Source: Sporosarcina sp. PTS2304 (lineage in GTDB: Bacteria > Bacillota > Bacilli > Bacillales_A > Planococcaceae). From it: 64,000 bases of DNA. Below are positions 1 through 9,761 of this stretch, piece by piece. A program made the translations under genes and the position numbers. Location: NCBI RefSeq assembly GCF_003351785.1, contig NZ_CP031230.1, positions 2,402,501-2,466,500 of the forward strand, in the 5' to 3' direction. Numbering within the stretch: the first letter of the stretch is position 1; each line of letters starts with the position of its first letter. Below the pieces are notes generated by a model, which saw only the letters and a program-made list of their open reading frames with translations, ran no database searches and was not told the DNA's origin.

Positions 1-447
1 AACTTTATAAATCTCTCCAGAACACTTTCCGCAACGAAATTTTCGACAATCCATTCTTCTACGTCTTGGATATTCAAAATCGCAACTCTTACAACGATAA
101 ATATGTAAGACTGAATTTTTCATTGACCGTTCAGCAAGCGGCTTACAATGACGCGGAGAATTGGTGTTTTGCAATAACTGTTTAAAATCATCGTCTCCAT
201 GTTTATATCCTTTTCCTTCTATATGAAGATGGTAATGGCCGAACTCATGTTTAATAATTCCAATCAATTCTTGCTCGTCATGAAGTTGTATGACGAGCGG
301 GTTAATTTCGATAAAATGATTAGTAAGCATATATCGACCGCCTGTTGTACGCAGTCTTTTATTGAATATCGCTTGATGCACAAATGGTTTATGAAAAACA
401 TCTCTTGATATACGTTCGACGAGTAGCTGTAATTCTTTGTTTTCCAT
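1..447 (-). CDS. ydcK: SprT-like zinc protein YdcK, C-terminal end cut by window
   Basis: About 149 residues are visible; the frame runs off the left edge, probably within a few codons of the stop because YdcK proteins are about 150 residues long. A zinc-protease-like HEFGH motif lies near residues 67-71. Two CxxC pairs (CKSC and CGKC) near the C-terminus form a zinc ribbon, as in SprT-family proteins. The ATG overlaps the stop codon of tex by one base (TAATG), so the two are probably translationally coupled. The same tex-ydcK order exists in Bacillus subtilis. Its precise cellular role is not established; SprT relatives act on DNA-protein crosslinks, but that is not shown for this short form. 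Confidence 0.85.
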   Translation of the reverse strand, partial: MENKELQLLVERISRDVFHKPFVHQAIFNKRLRTTGGRYMLTNHFIEINPLVIQLHDEQELIGIIKHEFGHYHLHIEGKGYKHGDDDFKQLLQNTNSPRHCKPLAERSMKNSVLHIYRCKSCDFEYPRRRRMDCRKFRCGKCSGEIYKV

Positions 448-2603
448 TATTTTTTCGGCGGCAACATAGTTAATGCTATTCGGCCTTTTTGACGATCTAC
501 TGAATCGATCCACACGGTGACTATGTCGCCTGAAGCTACTACATCTAGAGGATGTTTAACGAATCCTTTTTTCAGTTTTGAAATATGCACTAATCCATCT
601 TCTGAAACACCGATATCAACGAATGCTCCAAAATCAACGACATTACGAACAGTGCCCTGCAATTCCATTCCTTCATGTACGTCTTTAATATCAAGTACGT
701 CTGCTTTCAACAACGGCTGAGGGTAGTCATCTCGCGGGTCTCTATTCGGGCGTTGCAACGTTTGAATAATGTCTTGCAACGTTATTTCTCCTACATCTAG
801 TTGTGCAGCTAATTTCGCAGTGTCTACTTTTTCAAGAACGTCCGTCGCTTCTGGTGTACCGAGCTGAGATTTTTGTATTCCTAGTTCTTGTAATAGTAAC
901 TCCGCAACTTTATAACTTTCTGGGTGAATTCCGGTTGAATCAAAACGTTCTTTAGATTCAGGTATACGCAGAAAGCCGATTGCTTGTTCATACGTCTTCG
1001 CCCCCAGTCTCGGAACTTTCTTCAAATCTGTTCGCTTAGTAAACATTCCTGCCTCTTCTCTTGCTTTGACAATATTTTCTGCAACTGTTTTGGATAGTCC
1101 TGAAACATATTGCAAAAGAGAAGAAGAAGCTGTGTTTACGTTAACACCCACCCGGTTCACTGCAGTTTCAACGACAAACGATAAAGACTCTGTCAGATTT
1201 TTCTTCGCTACATCGTGCTGGTATTGACCGACACCTATAGATTCCGGATCGATTTTGACGAGTTCGGAAAGCGGGTCTTGCAAACGGCGAGCGATGGAGA
1301 CAGCACTTCGCTGTTCAACTTGTAAATCCGGGAATTCTTCTCTCGCTTGCGGTGAGGCAGAATACACGCTGGCCCCCGCTTCGTTGACAATGACGTAAGA
1401 CACAGGTTCCGGCGCTTCTTTAATCAGGTCCACAATGAATTTTTCTGTTTCCCTGGAAGCAGTTCCGTTACCGATCGCAATAATCGAAATCGGATACTTC
1501 TTCAATAAATCTAAGATCACTTGTTTTGATGCCTCTTTTTGTGGCTTCGGTGGGTGTGGATATATTACGGATATATCATGAAGCTTCCCCGTTTCATCCA
1601 CTACCGCCAACTTGCAACCTGTGCGGAAAGCTGGGTCTACCCCGAGAACCGTTCTGCCCTTCAACGGTGGTTGCAAGAGAAGGCTCCTCAGATTTTCGGA
1701 AAATACGTGAATTGCCTGCGTCTCCGCTTTTTCAGTTAAAGCTGTACGTACTTCCCTTTCAATAGACGGGGCAATCAGTCGCTTGAAGGAATCTTCTAAC
1801 GCTTCCCGTATATAGCTCGCAGCTGGAGTTACGTGATGTTTCAGGTAGCTTCTTTCTAAATCACCAACTATGCGTTCAGTCGGAAAGCTGACACCTACAC
1901 GTAATACATCTTCTTTTTCCCCGCGATTAATTGCCAGTACGCGGTGAGGTACTATTTTATTTAACGGTTCTTCATAATCATAGTAGTTTTCAAACACTTT
2001 GCGATCGTCTTCTGCGTCTTTTTTTAATGTAGCTGTTAATTTACCTGAAGACCATGTAACTTTACGGATTTTTTCACGTGTCGAGGCATCTTCAGATACG
2101 CGTTCCGCAATGATGAACTTCGCACCTTCTATTGCATCCTCTACCGTATTCACTTCTTTTTCGGAATTTATATACGCCTGAGCAGCTGTCTCGATGGATG
2201 CAGATGTTTGTGCCATCAATTGATCGGCCAACGGTTCTAAACCATTCTCAATGGCAATCATCGCTTTCGTCCGGCGTTTTTGTTTATACGGTCTATACAA
2301 ATCTTCAATTCTTTGCAATACGGTTGCACGCTCAATTTCAGCTTTCAGTGAATCATTCAATTTCCCTTGCTCTTCTATTAAACGAAGCACTTCTTCTTTC
2401 CGCTGTTCCAGTGCTTTTACGTAATGATAGGCATCTTCAATTTCTTTAATCTGCACTTCATCTAATGACCCCGTTGCTTCCTTACGATAGCGGGCTATAA
2501 AAGGTACTGTGTTGCCTTCTTCTAAAAGTTCGATTACGCTCGCGGTTTGACGTGTGCCAATTCCCACTCTGCTCGCAGTTGCTTCCATAAGACCTTTCGA
2601 CAA
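447..2603 (-). CDS. tex: Tex family S1-domain RNA-binding protein
   Basis: About 718 residues from the preferred start. The N-terminal helical part carries the family signature LLEEGNTVPFIARYRKE. It is followed by a YqgF/RuvC-like fold (GVDPAFRTGCKLAVVDE), helix-hairpin-helix segments and a C-terminal S1 domain (GTVRNVVDFGAFVDIG). Tex is a nucleic-acid-binding protein linked to transcription and translation quality control. The frame stays open upstream to 2684, but that ATG lies inside the rsbX terminator. A TTG at 2603 with an AGGGTGG ribosome site gives a length close to B. subtilis YdcI (719); an ATG at 2630 is the alternative. It follows the sigma-B operon and overlaps ydcK. Confidence 0.92.
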   Translation of the reverse strand: MSKGLMEATASRVGIGTRQTASVIELLEEGNTVPFIARYRKEATGSLDEVQIKEIEDAYHYVKALEQRKEEVLRLIEEQGKLNDSLKAEIERATVLQRIEDLYRPYKQKRRTKAMIAIENGLEPLADQLMAQTSASIETAAQAYINSEKEVNTVEDAIEGAKFIIAERVSEDASTREKIRKVTWSSGKLTATLKKDAEDDRKVFENYYDYEEPLNKIVPHRVLAINRGEKEDVLRVGVSFPTERIVGDLERSYLKHHVTPAASYIREALEDSFKRLIAPSIEREVRTALTEKAETQAIHVFSENLRSLLLQPPLKGRTVLGVDPAFRTGCKLAVVDETGKLHDISVIYPHPPKPQKEASKQVILDLLKKYPISIIAIGNGTASRETEKFIVDLIKEAPEPVSYVIVNEAGASVYSASPQAREEFPDLQVEQRSAVSIARRLQDPLSELVKIDPESIGVGQYQHDVAKKNLTESLSFVVETAVNRVGVNVNTASSSLLQYVSGLSKTVAENIVKAREEAGMFTKRTDLKKVPRLGAKTYEQAIGFLRIPESKERFDSTGIHPESYKVAELLLQELGIQKSQLGTPEATDVLEKVDTAKLAAQLDVGEITLQDIIQTLQRPNRDPRDDYPQPLLKADVLDIKDVHEGMELQGTVRNVVDFGAFVDIGVSEDGLVHISKLKKGFVKHPLDVVASGDIVTVWIDSVDRQKGRIALTMLPPKK

Positions 2604-2682
2604 TTCAACCACCCTTTCTTCTTTCCACATAATAACATATACCGAATATGCTTTCCTTTCTAATCCCTCTATTTTTAGACGC

Positions 2683-2716
2683 AAAAAAACCCGCCTCCTA
2701 TTTAATGAAGCAGGTT
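2683..2716 (-). terminator. rho-independent terminator of the sigma-B operon
   Basis: On the minus strand a 10-bp stem (AACCTGCTTC with GAGGCGGGTT, including G-T pairs) closes a 9-nt loop and runs into seven T residues. The stem overlaps the last codons of rsbX, so it should end the sigB-rsbX transcript before tex. Confidence 0.8.
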
Positions 2717-3298
2717 AGCCGCTATAAACGTAGCGTCATCATGATCAGCTATTGTACTTTCGACTTTCTTGTATAATTGATAAGGTGTGGAGTTTTCTTG
2801 CAAATACTTTTTCGGACTACGCAAATTCACTCCATCCGAATGAAGGAAAAATCGGTCATTTTTATTGTAGGGATAGCGCTGTGTCCGAAGCGATTGCGGA
2901 CGTCCAGACAAATAACCCATGACCGGCAACGGATAAATCATCTGACCATTTGACTGTAGGATATATAGACGGATATTGCCGACACAACTATATTCCAAAG
3001 TTTGTTGTGCATAATAAACTTTTACAATACCGACTGCCGCGCCACGTTTGTGGAACATCTGCTGATTGCAACGCAACAACAAATCGTCAGGTGATTCATG
3101 ATGATACTCTTTCAGCACTTTCGGGATCACTTCCGCGGATTCCATCGCAAGTGACCCACTGCCTAAGCCATCAGCTATCGCACAAATGAAATACTCTTTT
3201 TCTGAATGAATGTAGTATGCATCCCCAGAATCTTTATTTCCCTTTTTCGATTGTTGGTATATACAAGCCTCTACGTATTCATTCTCAAAAGTTTTCAT
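2702..3298 (-). CDS. rsbX: RsbX, PP2C-type phosphatase (stressosome feedback)
   Basis: 198 residues, the usual RsbX length. PP2C-like metal-site motifs are visible: an Asp in SGDAYYI, AIADGLGSG, and HSDGV near residue 155. RsbX dephosphorylates RsbS and RsbR, resetting the stressosome after stress. Its ATG overlaps the sigB stop (ATGA), and it is the last gene of the rsbRSTUVW-sigB-rsbX operon, directly followed by a terminator. Position, length and motifs agree. Confidence 0.93.
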   Translation of the reverse strand: MKTFENEYVEACIYQQSKKGNKDSGDAYYIHSEKEYFICAIADGLGSGSLAMESAEVIPKVLKEYHHESPDDLLLRCNQQMFHKRGAAVGIVKVYYAQQTLEYSCVGNIRLYILQSNGQMIYPLPVMGYLSGRPQSLRTQRYPYNKNDRFFLHSDGVNLRSPKKYLQENSTPYQLYKKVESTIADHDDATFIAANLLH

Positions 3299-4057
3299 TG
3301 TTTCGCACCACCGCTCGTAAGAATTACTTCTTGAAGTTTTTTTATCGCTTTTCTTTGTAATCTGGACACATGCATTTGCGAAATGTTCAATAATTCTCCA
3401 GCATCTTTTTGACTCATCTGGTCAATATATGTATATTGAATGATTTGTCTTTCACGTTCACTCAGAACATTCAACGCATTCAATACAAGCATACGCTGAT
3501 CAGTCTTTTCGAACCCATCGTCCACTTCTCCAATAATATCCAGCAACGTAATGGTACCGCCTTCTGAATCAGCGTCTAGTGTATGATCGATAGACAACGC
3601 TTGATAACTTCTGCCCATTTCCATCGCTTCCAGCACAAGTTCTTCGTCAGTATCTAGATATTCAGCAATTTCATAGACCATTGGTGAACGTTGAAACTCT
3701 GTTGTCAACGTCTCTACAGCAGCTTTGATTTTCGGACCTAATTCTTTAATACGTCGCGGGACATGGACAGCCCACGTTTTATCCCGAAGAAAACGTTTAA
3801 TCTCCCCAATAATGGTCGGGACGGCGAACGCTTCAAAACTCCGCCCTTGTTCTGGATCAAAACGACGAATCGCTCCCAACAGACCAAGCATTCCCGCCTG
3901 CACGATATCTTCGTGATGCGATTGACCGCGAGAATATTTGCGGGCAATCGAATGAACTAACCTTTCATAATGGAGGACTAGCTTTGTTTGCGCTTCTTCA
4001 TCATTATTTACTTGATATTCATGGATCCATTCAATTACTTGTTTTTTCGTTTCATTG

Positions 4058-4083
<26 letters not shown>
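3295..4083 (-). CDS. sigB: RNA polymerase sigma factor SigB
   Basis: 262 residues. Region 2 is clear (VHSIARKYSRG, DIVQAGMLGLLGAIRRFDPE, FAVPTIIGEIKRFLRDK). Region 3 follows, and region 4 near the C-terminus carries the helix-turn-helix (LSERERQIIQ ... SQKDAGELLNISQMHVSRLQRKA). It directs the general stress regulon and is held inactive by RsbW. The ATG lies inside the 3' end of rsbW behind a GGGGAGAAGG site, so translation is coupled to its anti-sigma factor. Matching promoter sequences occur in this window upstream of rsbV, ytxH and a small membrane gene. Confidence 0.97.
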
Positions 4084-4517
<434 letters not shown>

Positions 4518-4534
<17 letters not shown>

Positions 4535-4859
4535 CTTCGCCACCTTCTACCTGTTCTATCTGCATAATTTCATTCAATCCGGTAATCTCAAATAGGCGGT
4601 AAAGACGTTTGTTCAACCCTTTTATGACTAAACTGCCATTATTAGCTGTCACTTCTTTATAAAAACCTACGAAGACGCCAAGACCTGTACTGTCCATATA
4701 ATTCACTTCAGACAAATCTAGTTCAACTTCCATACCTTCCGCTTGCTCCAAATTAGCTAAATGTTCCTTCAGCTTTGGTGCAGTATATATATCAATTTCT
4801 CCAATAATTTTAAAATTATGTACCAAATCTTTATCTATTTGTTCTACTTGTAAATTCAT
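4518..4859 (-). CDS. rsbV: RsbV, anti-anti-sigma factor (STAS)
   Basis: 113 residues, a single STAS domain. The phosphorylation motif NYMDSTGLGVFVG places the regulatory serine at about residue 57. Unphosphorylated RsbV captures RsbW and frees SigB; RsbU reactivates it. The start has a GGGGTGG site. It is the first gene behind the internal sigma-B promoter at 4921-4945, so rsbV-rsbW-sigB-rsbX can be amplified during stress. Confidence 0.96.
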
Positions 4860-4920
4860 GTCGCCACCCCGATCAATTTCTTTTTAATGTGTATGCCGTT
4901 TTTTGCACACTTCTTGTTTT

Positions 4921-4945
4921 ATACCCATTCTCCCAAAAGCTAAAC
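4921..4945 (-). promoter_or_regulatory. sigma-B promoter for rsbV-rsbW-sigB-rsbX
   Basis: On the minus strand GTTTAG, a 13-nt spacer, then GGGTAT, matching the known sigma-B consensus (GTTTAA, 12-15 nt, GGGTAT) with one -35 mismatch. It lies between rsbU and rsbV, exactly where the autoregulatory promoter sits in B. subtilis. Confidence 0.88.
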
Positions 4946-4947
4946 CT

Positions 4948-5952
4948 TTAATTTGTTTTCTTCAAAATAACTAAGGTGAAATCATCATGTAACTGATAAT
5001 CCTGCATTTTGGAAAGTTCATTAAATAAAGAATCAACCATCGTTTGTGCACTCTCTGACTTTACTCGGCACAACAGTTCCTCCAGCATTTCCATTTCCAT
5101 AAACCCTTTTTCCGTTCTCGTTTCAGTCACACCATCTGTCATTACAGCGATAAAGTCACCTTCTTCCAACTTCACTACACGCTCTTCGTATTTCGCCTGT
5201 TCTTGCACACCGAGTAAAAGACCTTTACTCTCTAACAGCGAAAATTCTTGTTGAGCTGCTCGGTAAAACAGTGCAGGTTCATGCCCAGCCGAAGAGTACC
5301 GCAACGTTGATGTCTCGGTGTCATACTTGCCGTAGAACATAGAGATGAACATAGAATCTGCAATACTTTTTTCGATCATTTTATTGATGAAACTCAAAAC
5401 TTCTGAAGGGCTTCTTTTTTCATAACGCAAACTGTCCATACCAAACTTCACCATAGACATATGCATAGCCGCAGACATACCTTTGCCGATAATATCCGCT
5501 ACAGCCATACATACCTCATTAGGTGTTTCGTTCAAAAAGTACACATAGTCCCCGTTCATCTGCTTTGCGGGTTTGGAAATCCAGCCGACGTCCAGACCAA
5601 TCACTTCCGGAGTCGTCGTCTGCAATAACGTATTTTGTACTCTCACAGCAATATCCATCTCCATTTGAATGGACTCTTGCTTGCGTATCAAACTCTGGTG
5701 TTCTTTTAATGCCAGTCCGTAATGAATCATCATTTCAATTAAAAAATCAAATGACACTCCAACATCCGGAGGTAAATTTTCAATTAACTCTTCAATAGAG
5801 TTTTTATGAATGCTAATTACATCTTCCGGAGCAATGCTTTTCTCTATAAAGCTACGACTAAACTGCTGACCTAAATAGAGATCTTCCTCTCCTTTAGAGC
5901 GCAGATAATTTTCCAGCATTTGTTTATACTGCTTACCCGCCTCTTGTGGCAA
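4948..5952 (-). CDS. rsbU: RsbU, PP2C phosphatase activating RsbV
   Basis: 334 residues. The N-terminal helical part (about 1-110) is the RsbT-binding region and the C-terminal part a PPM/SpoIIE-type phosphatase, with metal-site motifs MNGDYVYF, AVADIIGKGMSAAMHMS and MTDGVTETR. When bound by RsbT it dephosphorylates RsbV. The start is TTG (AGGAGTTGA site, 6-nt gap). It lies between rsbT and the internal sigma-B promoter, so it depends mainly on the upstream operon promoter. Confidence 0.95.
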   Translation of the reverse strand: MPQEAGKQYKQMLENYLRSKGEEDLYLGQQFSRSFIEKSIAPEDVISIHKNSIEELIENLPPDVGVSFDFLIEMMIHYGLALKEHQSLIRKQESIQMEMDIAVRVQNTLLQTTTPEVIGLDVGWISKPAKQMNGDYVYFLNETPNEVCMAVADIIGKGMSAAMHMSMVKFGMDSLRYEKRSPSEVLSFINKMIEKSIADSMFISMFYGKYDTETSTLRYSSAGHEPALFYRAAQQEFSLLESKGLLLGVQEQAKYEERVVKLEEGDFIAVMTDGVTETRTEKGFMEMEMLEELLCRVKSESAQTMVDSLFNELSKMQDYQLHDDFTLVILKKTN

Positions 5953-5965
5953 TGTAGCTCAACTC

Positions 5966-6367
5966 CTAGTGCAACCATTTCGTTGCCGTAATCGTAGTTC
6001 CCACTCCAACTTCTGTTTCAATGCGAAAATCATCCATTAGACGCTTTACTCCCGGCATACCTGCCCCTAGACCGCCAGAAGTCGTATAACCGTCCGTCAT
6101 TACTTTTTGCAAATCTGCTATGCCTGGACCTTCATCTGAAGCGATAATAACCAATCCAATACGCTGTCCGACTGCTACAGATTGAATCTCAATGCGTCCT
6201 TTTCCAGCATAAAGGTAGATATTTCGGGCTAACTCACTAATAGCGGTGGTGATTCTTGCCTGATCCACCGTTCCAAATCCCGTACTTTTTGCCTCATTAC
6301 GACCTAACTGTCTTGCCGCAACTATATCCCATTCCGTATTTATGTCTATAGAAGACCTGTGTTCCAT
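5966..6367 (-). CDS. rsbT: RsbT, stressosome serine/threonine kinase
   Basis: 133 residues with a GHKL kinase fold: TAISELARNIYLYA (N box), IIASDEGPGIADL (G1) and GGLGAGMPGVKRLMDDF (G2). In the resting cell it is bound in the stressosome; on stress it phosphorylates RsbR and RsbS, leaves, and activates RsbU. The ATG follows the rsbS stop by two bases behind a GGAGG site located within the rsbS end. Confidence 0.96.
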   Translation of the reverse strand: MEHRSSIDINTEWDIVAARQLGRNEAKSTGFGTVDQARITTAISELARNIYLYAGKGRIEIQSVAVGQRIGLVIIASDEGPGIADLQKVMTDGYTTSGGLGAGMPGVKRLMDDFRIETEVGVGTTITATKWLH

Positions 6368-6369
6368 GG

Positions 6370-6732
6370 TCAGGCCTCCAATTCTCTAGTCAATTTCTCT
6401 AGCCCATTCTCTAAATCTAATGCGGTTGTTACATTTTCTAAGCGTATGCCCAGCTCGATTAACGTGATTGCTACGGATGGTTGGATACCTGTAATGACTA
6501 CTTTCGCGCCCATTAAACTTGTCATATGAATGACGTCGCCAAGCACTTTAGCAATAAAAGAGTCAATGAAATCAATTGGAGTCAAGTCAATTACAACTCC
6601 CCGCGCCGAGGTCTTATGCAACTGGTTCAATAAATCCTCTTGGAACTGCAATGCGGTTTGGTCATCTAACTCCACTTGAATCGATACAATTAATGTTTCT
6701 TTAAGCTTTAGAATCGGGATGCGCATCTTCAT
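6370..6732 (-). CDS. rsbS: RsbS, stressosome scaffold STAS protein
   Basis: 120 residues. The STAS motif [14 protein letters not shown] places the RsbT-phosphorylated serine near residue 58 (Ser59 in B. subtilis). With RsbR it builds the large stressosome core that traps RsbT. The frame is open to 6753, but the GGAGGAGG site at the end of rsbR fits the ATG at 6732 and matches the family N-terminus (KIPILKL-like). It overlaps nothing and follows rsbR by four bases. Confidence 0.95.
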   Translation of the reverse strand: MKMRIPILKLKETLIVSIQVELDDQTALQFQEDLLNQLHKTSARGVVIDLTPIDFIDSFIAKVLGDVIHMTSLMGAKVVITGIQPSVAITLIELGIRLENVTTALDLENGLEKLTRELEA

Positions 6733-6736
6733 ACTA

Positions 6737-7561
6737 TTATTCCTCCTCCACAATAATACGGCCTGTCATTTGCAGGGCTTTTTGCATTCCGCGTCTCAGT
6801 GTACTTGTCGTTGAGAAGTCTGTCAGATTAATGCCAAGCGTAACGATCGTTTGTGCAATTTCTGGACGGATTCCGACTAACATACATTTCGCACCTACGA
6901 GTCGCACTGCATCGGCTGCTTGTATAATGTGATGTGCAACCATCGTATCTACAACCGGTACTCCCGTAATATCAAGCAGTACTACTTCCGCGCGTTGTTT
7001 GACGACACCTTCCAGTAAATTTTCCATAATTAGCTTTGCGCGCTCTGTATCGATTGTGCCGACTAACGGCATGACAGAAATCTTTTCAAAAACTGGAATA
7101 AGTGATGCAGATAATTCTTGCAGGGCTATCTTTTGTAAACTATCGGTACGCTCCCACTTCACCGAATATTCTTCAATAATACTTTCACGTAAAGGATTGA
7201 TCCAGTTCGCAAAAATACTTACACCCTTGCGGAGATTTTGTTCTGTTAACACGCCGATTTCAAAGAACAACTCATACACTACAGAAGAGAACGTATCGAT
7301 TGCGCGATTGATAAATTTAATAGACCAGCCAAAGTGAATGATTTTCTCTGTGAACTCGTCCAATCGCTCCTCATCAACTTTCTCACGATCCGCTAAGTTA
7401 GATGTCATCAACTCTGTGAATTCTCTGCTCGTGGTCGCCACTACTGTAGCTGGCATTAAATCAAGAAACCGTTCATCAGAATTGCCTTTCATCTTTTCTA
7501 ACCAACGCGATGTAATGGTTTCGATATTATCGGATATAGCTTTTCTCATCACTTCATTCAT
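6737..7561 (-). CDS. rsbRA: RsbR (RsbRA-type) stressosome sensor protein
   Basis: 274 residues: an N-terminal non-heme globin-like domain (about 1-140), the putative sensor turret, and a C-terminal STAS domain (about 150-270). The conserved phosphorylation motifs VVDTMVAHH and AQTIVTLG contain the threonines targeted by RsbT. It co-assembles with RsbS. It is the first gene of the operon, with an AGGGAGG site 10 nt before its ATG. Transcription from ndoA is blocked by the terminator at 7658-7690, so the operon needs its own promoter in 7562-7640, which I could not place with certainty. Confidence 0.94.
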   Translation of the reverse strand: MNEVMRKAISDNIETITSRWLEKMKGNSDERFLDLMPATVVATTSREFTELMTSNLADREKVDEERLDEFTEKIIHFGWSIKFINRAIDTFSSVVYELFFEIGVLTEQNLRKGVSIFANWINPLRESIIEEYSVKWERTDSLQKIALQELSASLIPVFEKISVMPLVGTIDTERAKLIMENLLEGVVKQRAEVVLLDITGVPVVDTMVAHHIIQAADAVRLVGAKCMLVGIRPEIAQTIVTLGINLTDFSTTSTLRRGMQKALQMTGRIIVEEE

Positions 7562-7657
7562 CCTATTTGTTCCTCCCTATTTCTTCAATTACCTCTATTG
7601 TAACGAAAAATCATATGAACTACATGTTTTTTGAACAAATTCATTAAAAATACTATA

Positions 7658-7690
7658 GCAAAAACACTATAGCCTGCTGGCTATAGTGTT
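7658..7690 (-). terminator. terminator between ndoA and rsbR
   Basis: A perfect 12-bp stem (AACACTATAGCC with GGCTATAGTGTT) around a 4-nt loop, followed on the minus strand by TTTTTG. It should end the alr-ndoAI-ndoA message. Confidence 0.85.
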
Positions 7691-7745
7691 TACCTAGTGT
7701 GCAATCACACATTTGCTTACAAAAAGTGTAGTTAGAATATGTATG

Positions 7746-8096
7746 CTAAAATTTAATGAGTCCGAAGCTAACTTGCAATGCTTCATCGACTTGTTTCATT
7801 AGTGTATCATCTAAGTGCGTAATTTTGTCTGTTAGCCTAGACTTGTCGATTGTGCGGACTTGCTCGAGCAGGATGACCGAATCCCGCTCGAATCCATGTC
7901 GTGCCGCCGTAATTTCGACATGTGTCGGCAATTTTGCTTTTTGTATTTGTGCAGTAATCGCTGCTACGATCACTGTAGGACTAAACCGATTACCGATATC
8001 ATTCTGAATGATCAGTACTGGTCGCGTCCCCCCCTGTTCCGAACCGACTACAGGCGACAAATCTGCAAAAAAGACGTCTCCACGTTTAATTGCCAA
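7746..8096 (-). CDS. ndoA: EndoA (MazF) mRNA interferase toxin
   Basis: 116 residues, the family length, with the PemK/MazF barrel signature [19 protein letters not shown] and RPVLIIQND. The family cleaves mRNA at UACAU in Bacillus. Start chosen as TTG at 8096, eight nt after a GGAGG located in the end of the antitoxin gene; longer readings upstream have no family similarity. It lies four bases after ndoAI and just upstream of rsbR, as in B. subtilis, where it is a housekeeping stress toxin. Confidence 0.95.
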   Translation of the reverse strand: MAIKRGDVFFADLSPVVGSEQGGTRPVLIIQNDIGNRFSPTVIVAAITAQIQKAKLPTHVEITAARHGFERDSVILLEQVRTIDKSRLTDKITHLDDTLMKQVDEALQVSFGLIKF

Positions 8097-8100
8097 CTTT

Positions 8101-8382
8101 TCAACCTCCGCTGACGCAACGTTCCACGGTATGCTGGGCTTCAAATTCCGCATATAAACATTCTGCCGCTATGTTGAGGTTAATCTGCGACATTTCAACA
8201 TAACCTCTGATCATGGCTTCCCGTAATAGAGAAGCTTCATCATTTTCCATATGTCTCGCTGTTGTCATATAAACGAAATCACCTTGTAACTGCCCCCGTT
8301 TAAAGGTCGCATCTTCATTTTGCTGAAGTAATTTTGTTGAGGGTATACTTAGTATTCTTTTTTTATTTTTATCTGTACACAA
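8101..8382 (-). CDS. ndoAI: EndoAI-like antitoxin of EndoA, divergent N-terminus
   Basis: About 93 residues from a TTG at 8382 (GGAGG eight nt upstream; an ATG at 8406 is the alternative). The C-terminal half is a clear EndoAI tail ([21 protein letters not shown] ending in VSGG), which binds and blocks the toxin. The N-terminal half, where a ribbon-helix-helix DNA-binding domain is expected, only loosely resembles the family ([13 protein letters not shown]). The pairing with ndoA makes the call firm, but DNA binding by this protein is uncertain. Confidence 0.87.
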   Translation of the reverse strand: MCTDKNKKRILSIPSTKLLQQNEDATFKRGQLQGDFVYMTTARHMENDEASLLREAMIRGYVEMSQINLNIAAECLYAEFEAQHTVERCVSGG

Positions 8383-8557
8383 CTCGAGCACCTCCGACAA
8401 ACCCATCCCTTTTTTCTATATCAAGTCTATCTTACCATTTATATTCTCATAATAATAGACAAGGATTGAACTCTTATGACAAGATACACAAGTTTATTCG
8501 TTAGTTTGTCGAAATGCACGATGATTGCTACGTCTTTTTTATGCAAATCAGTTATTG

Positions 8558-9673
8558 CTATTTATATATTCTTGGGATTCTCGGGGAAAATGTTACGACT
8601 ATTTCGTACGGGATGGTGTCTAGTCGGTTTGCCCATTCTTCAATCCTGATTTCTTCATCCCCTTGTTTACCGATTACCACTACTTTTTCACCTTCTGGAA
8701 ATGCATGAGGTAATGTAATCATACATTGATCCATACAAATTGTGCCGACGATCGGTGCACGTTTGCCTCCTATTAATACATCTTGCCCCGTCAGTCCCCG
8801 CTTCAAACCATCTGCATATCCTATAGGTAATGTACCGATCCATTCCTCTTCACTGGTCGTGTATCTTCCGCCATAGCTTATCGGTTGTCCACTAGGCATT
8901 TTTTTAACATAAGATAACTCTGTCTCGATTGTCATCGCCCGGTGAAGTGGAAACGGAATATTTTCTGTTACTATATCTGACGGAGAGATCCCATAGAGGC
9001 TTATGCCATATCGAATCGCATCCAATGAATACTCAGGAAACATCAAAGCTGCTGCACTATTCGATGCATGGACTAGGCGCGGCTTCACGGGAAAAAGTTT
9101 AATAAGCTTTGTGAAATGTTGAAATTGTTTTTTTGTCGGCTCGGCATCCTGTTCATCCGCTCGCGAGAAATGAGTGAATGCTCCATCAATGACCAAATGA
9201 TCGGATTGTTGGATATACATTAACAGTTGTGCGAGTTCTTGCTCAGTCCGCACACCTATTCTGCCCATTCCGCTGTCTATTTTTACATGAATTTTACACT
9301 TTTTATCGAATAACGGCTGTTCATTCACCCGTTGCACCCAGTTTGTACTCGTCACAGTTAACGTAATGTCAAGTTCCGCTGCTACTGCTGCAAACGAACT
9401 CGGTGAAGGCCCCAATACGAGAATGTCTATGTTTTGAATATACTTTCTAATAGTTGCCGCTTCATCCAGCGTTGCTACAGCAAGCATGGTGGCTCCCGCT
9501 TCTAACGCGGTAAGTGCAGAGCGAACAGCCCCGTGTCCATAACCATCAGACTTTACGACCGCAATCAATTGAGTCGTTTGCGGGAGATAAGACATGATAC
9601 GCTCTGCATTCTTTCGTATTGCCTCTGTTTTAATTATCGCTCTAGTCGGTCGATAGTCTGTTTCGTTGAACAA
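8558..9673 (-). CDS. alr: alanine racemase
   Basis: 371 residues. The PLP lysine is K41 in AVVKSDGYGHG; the second catalytic residue is the tyrosine in ISYGGRYTT. The enzyme interconverts L- and D-alanine for peptidoglycan. The start is TTG with a GAGGTGG site six nt away. It heads the ndoAI-ndoA pair and follows ydcC, the B. subtilis order. Other D-Ala pathway genes, ddl and murF, occur in this same window. Confidence 0.97.
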   Translation of the reverse strand: MFNETDYRPTRAIIKTEAIRKNAERIMSYLPQTTQLIAVVKSDGYGHGAVRSALTALEAGATMLAVATLDEAATIRKYIQNIDILVLGPSPSSFAAVAAELDITLTVTSTNWVQRVNEQPLFDKKCKIHVKIDSGMGRIGVRTEQELAQLLMYIQQSDHLVIDGAFTHFSRADEQDAEPTKKQFQHFTKLIKLFPVKPRLVHASNSAAALMFPEYSLDAIRYGISLYGISPSDIVTENIPFPLHRAMTIETELSYVKKMPSGQPISYGGRYTTSEEEWIGTLPIGYADGLKRGLTGQDVLIGGKRAPIVGTICMDQCMITLPHAFPEGEKVVVIGKQGDEEIRIEEWANRLDTIPYEIVVTFSPRIPRIYK

Positions 9674-9761
9674 CTTATTCCACCTCGTTTAGGATAGACT
9701 ATTTACTGAAATTTTATTATCCATCCGAAAGCGGTAGTTCGTCAATTGATTACGTCATGAA

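Noticed and set aside
2604..2684. Longer N-terminus for Tex from ATG 2684
   Set aside because: That start lies in the T tract of the preceding terminator, and the extra residues are absent from the family.
7746..8406. New toxin-antitoxin system
   Set aside because: It is the standard chromosomal EndoA/EndoAI locus next to sigB; only the antitoxin N-terminus is odd.
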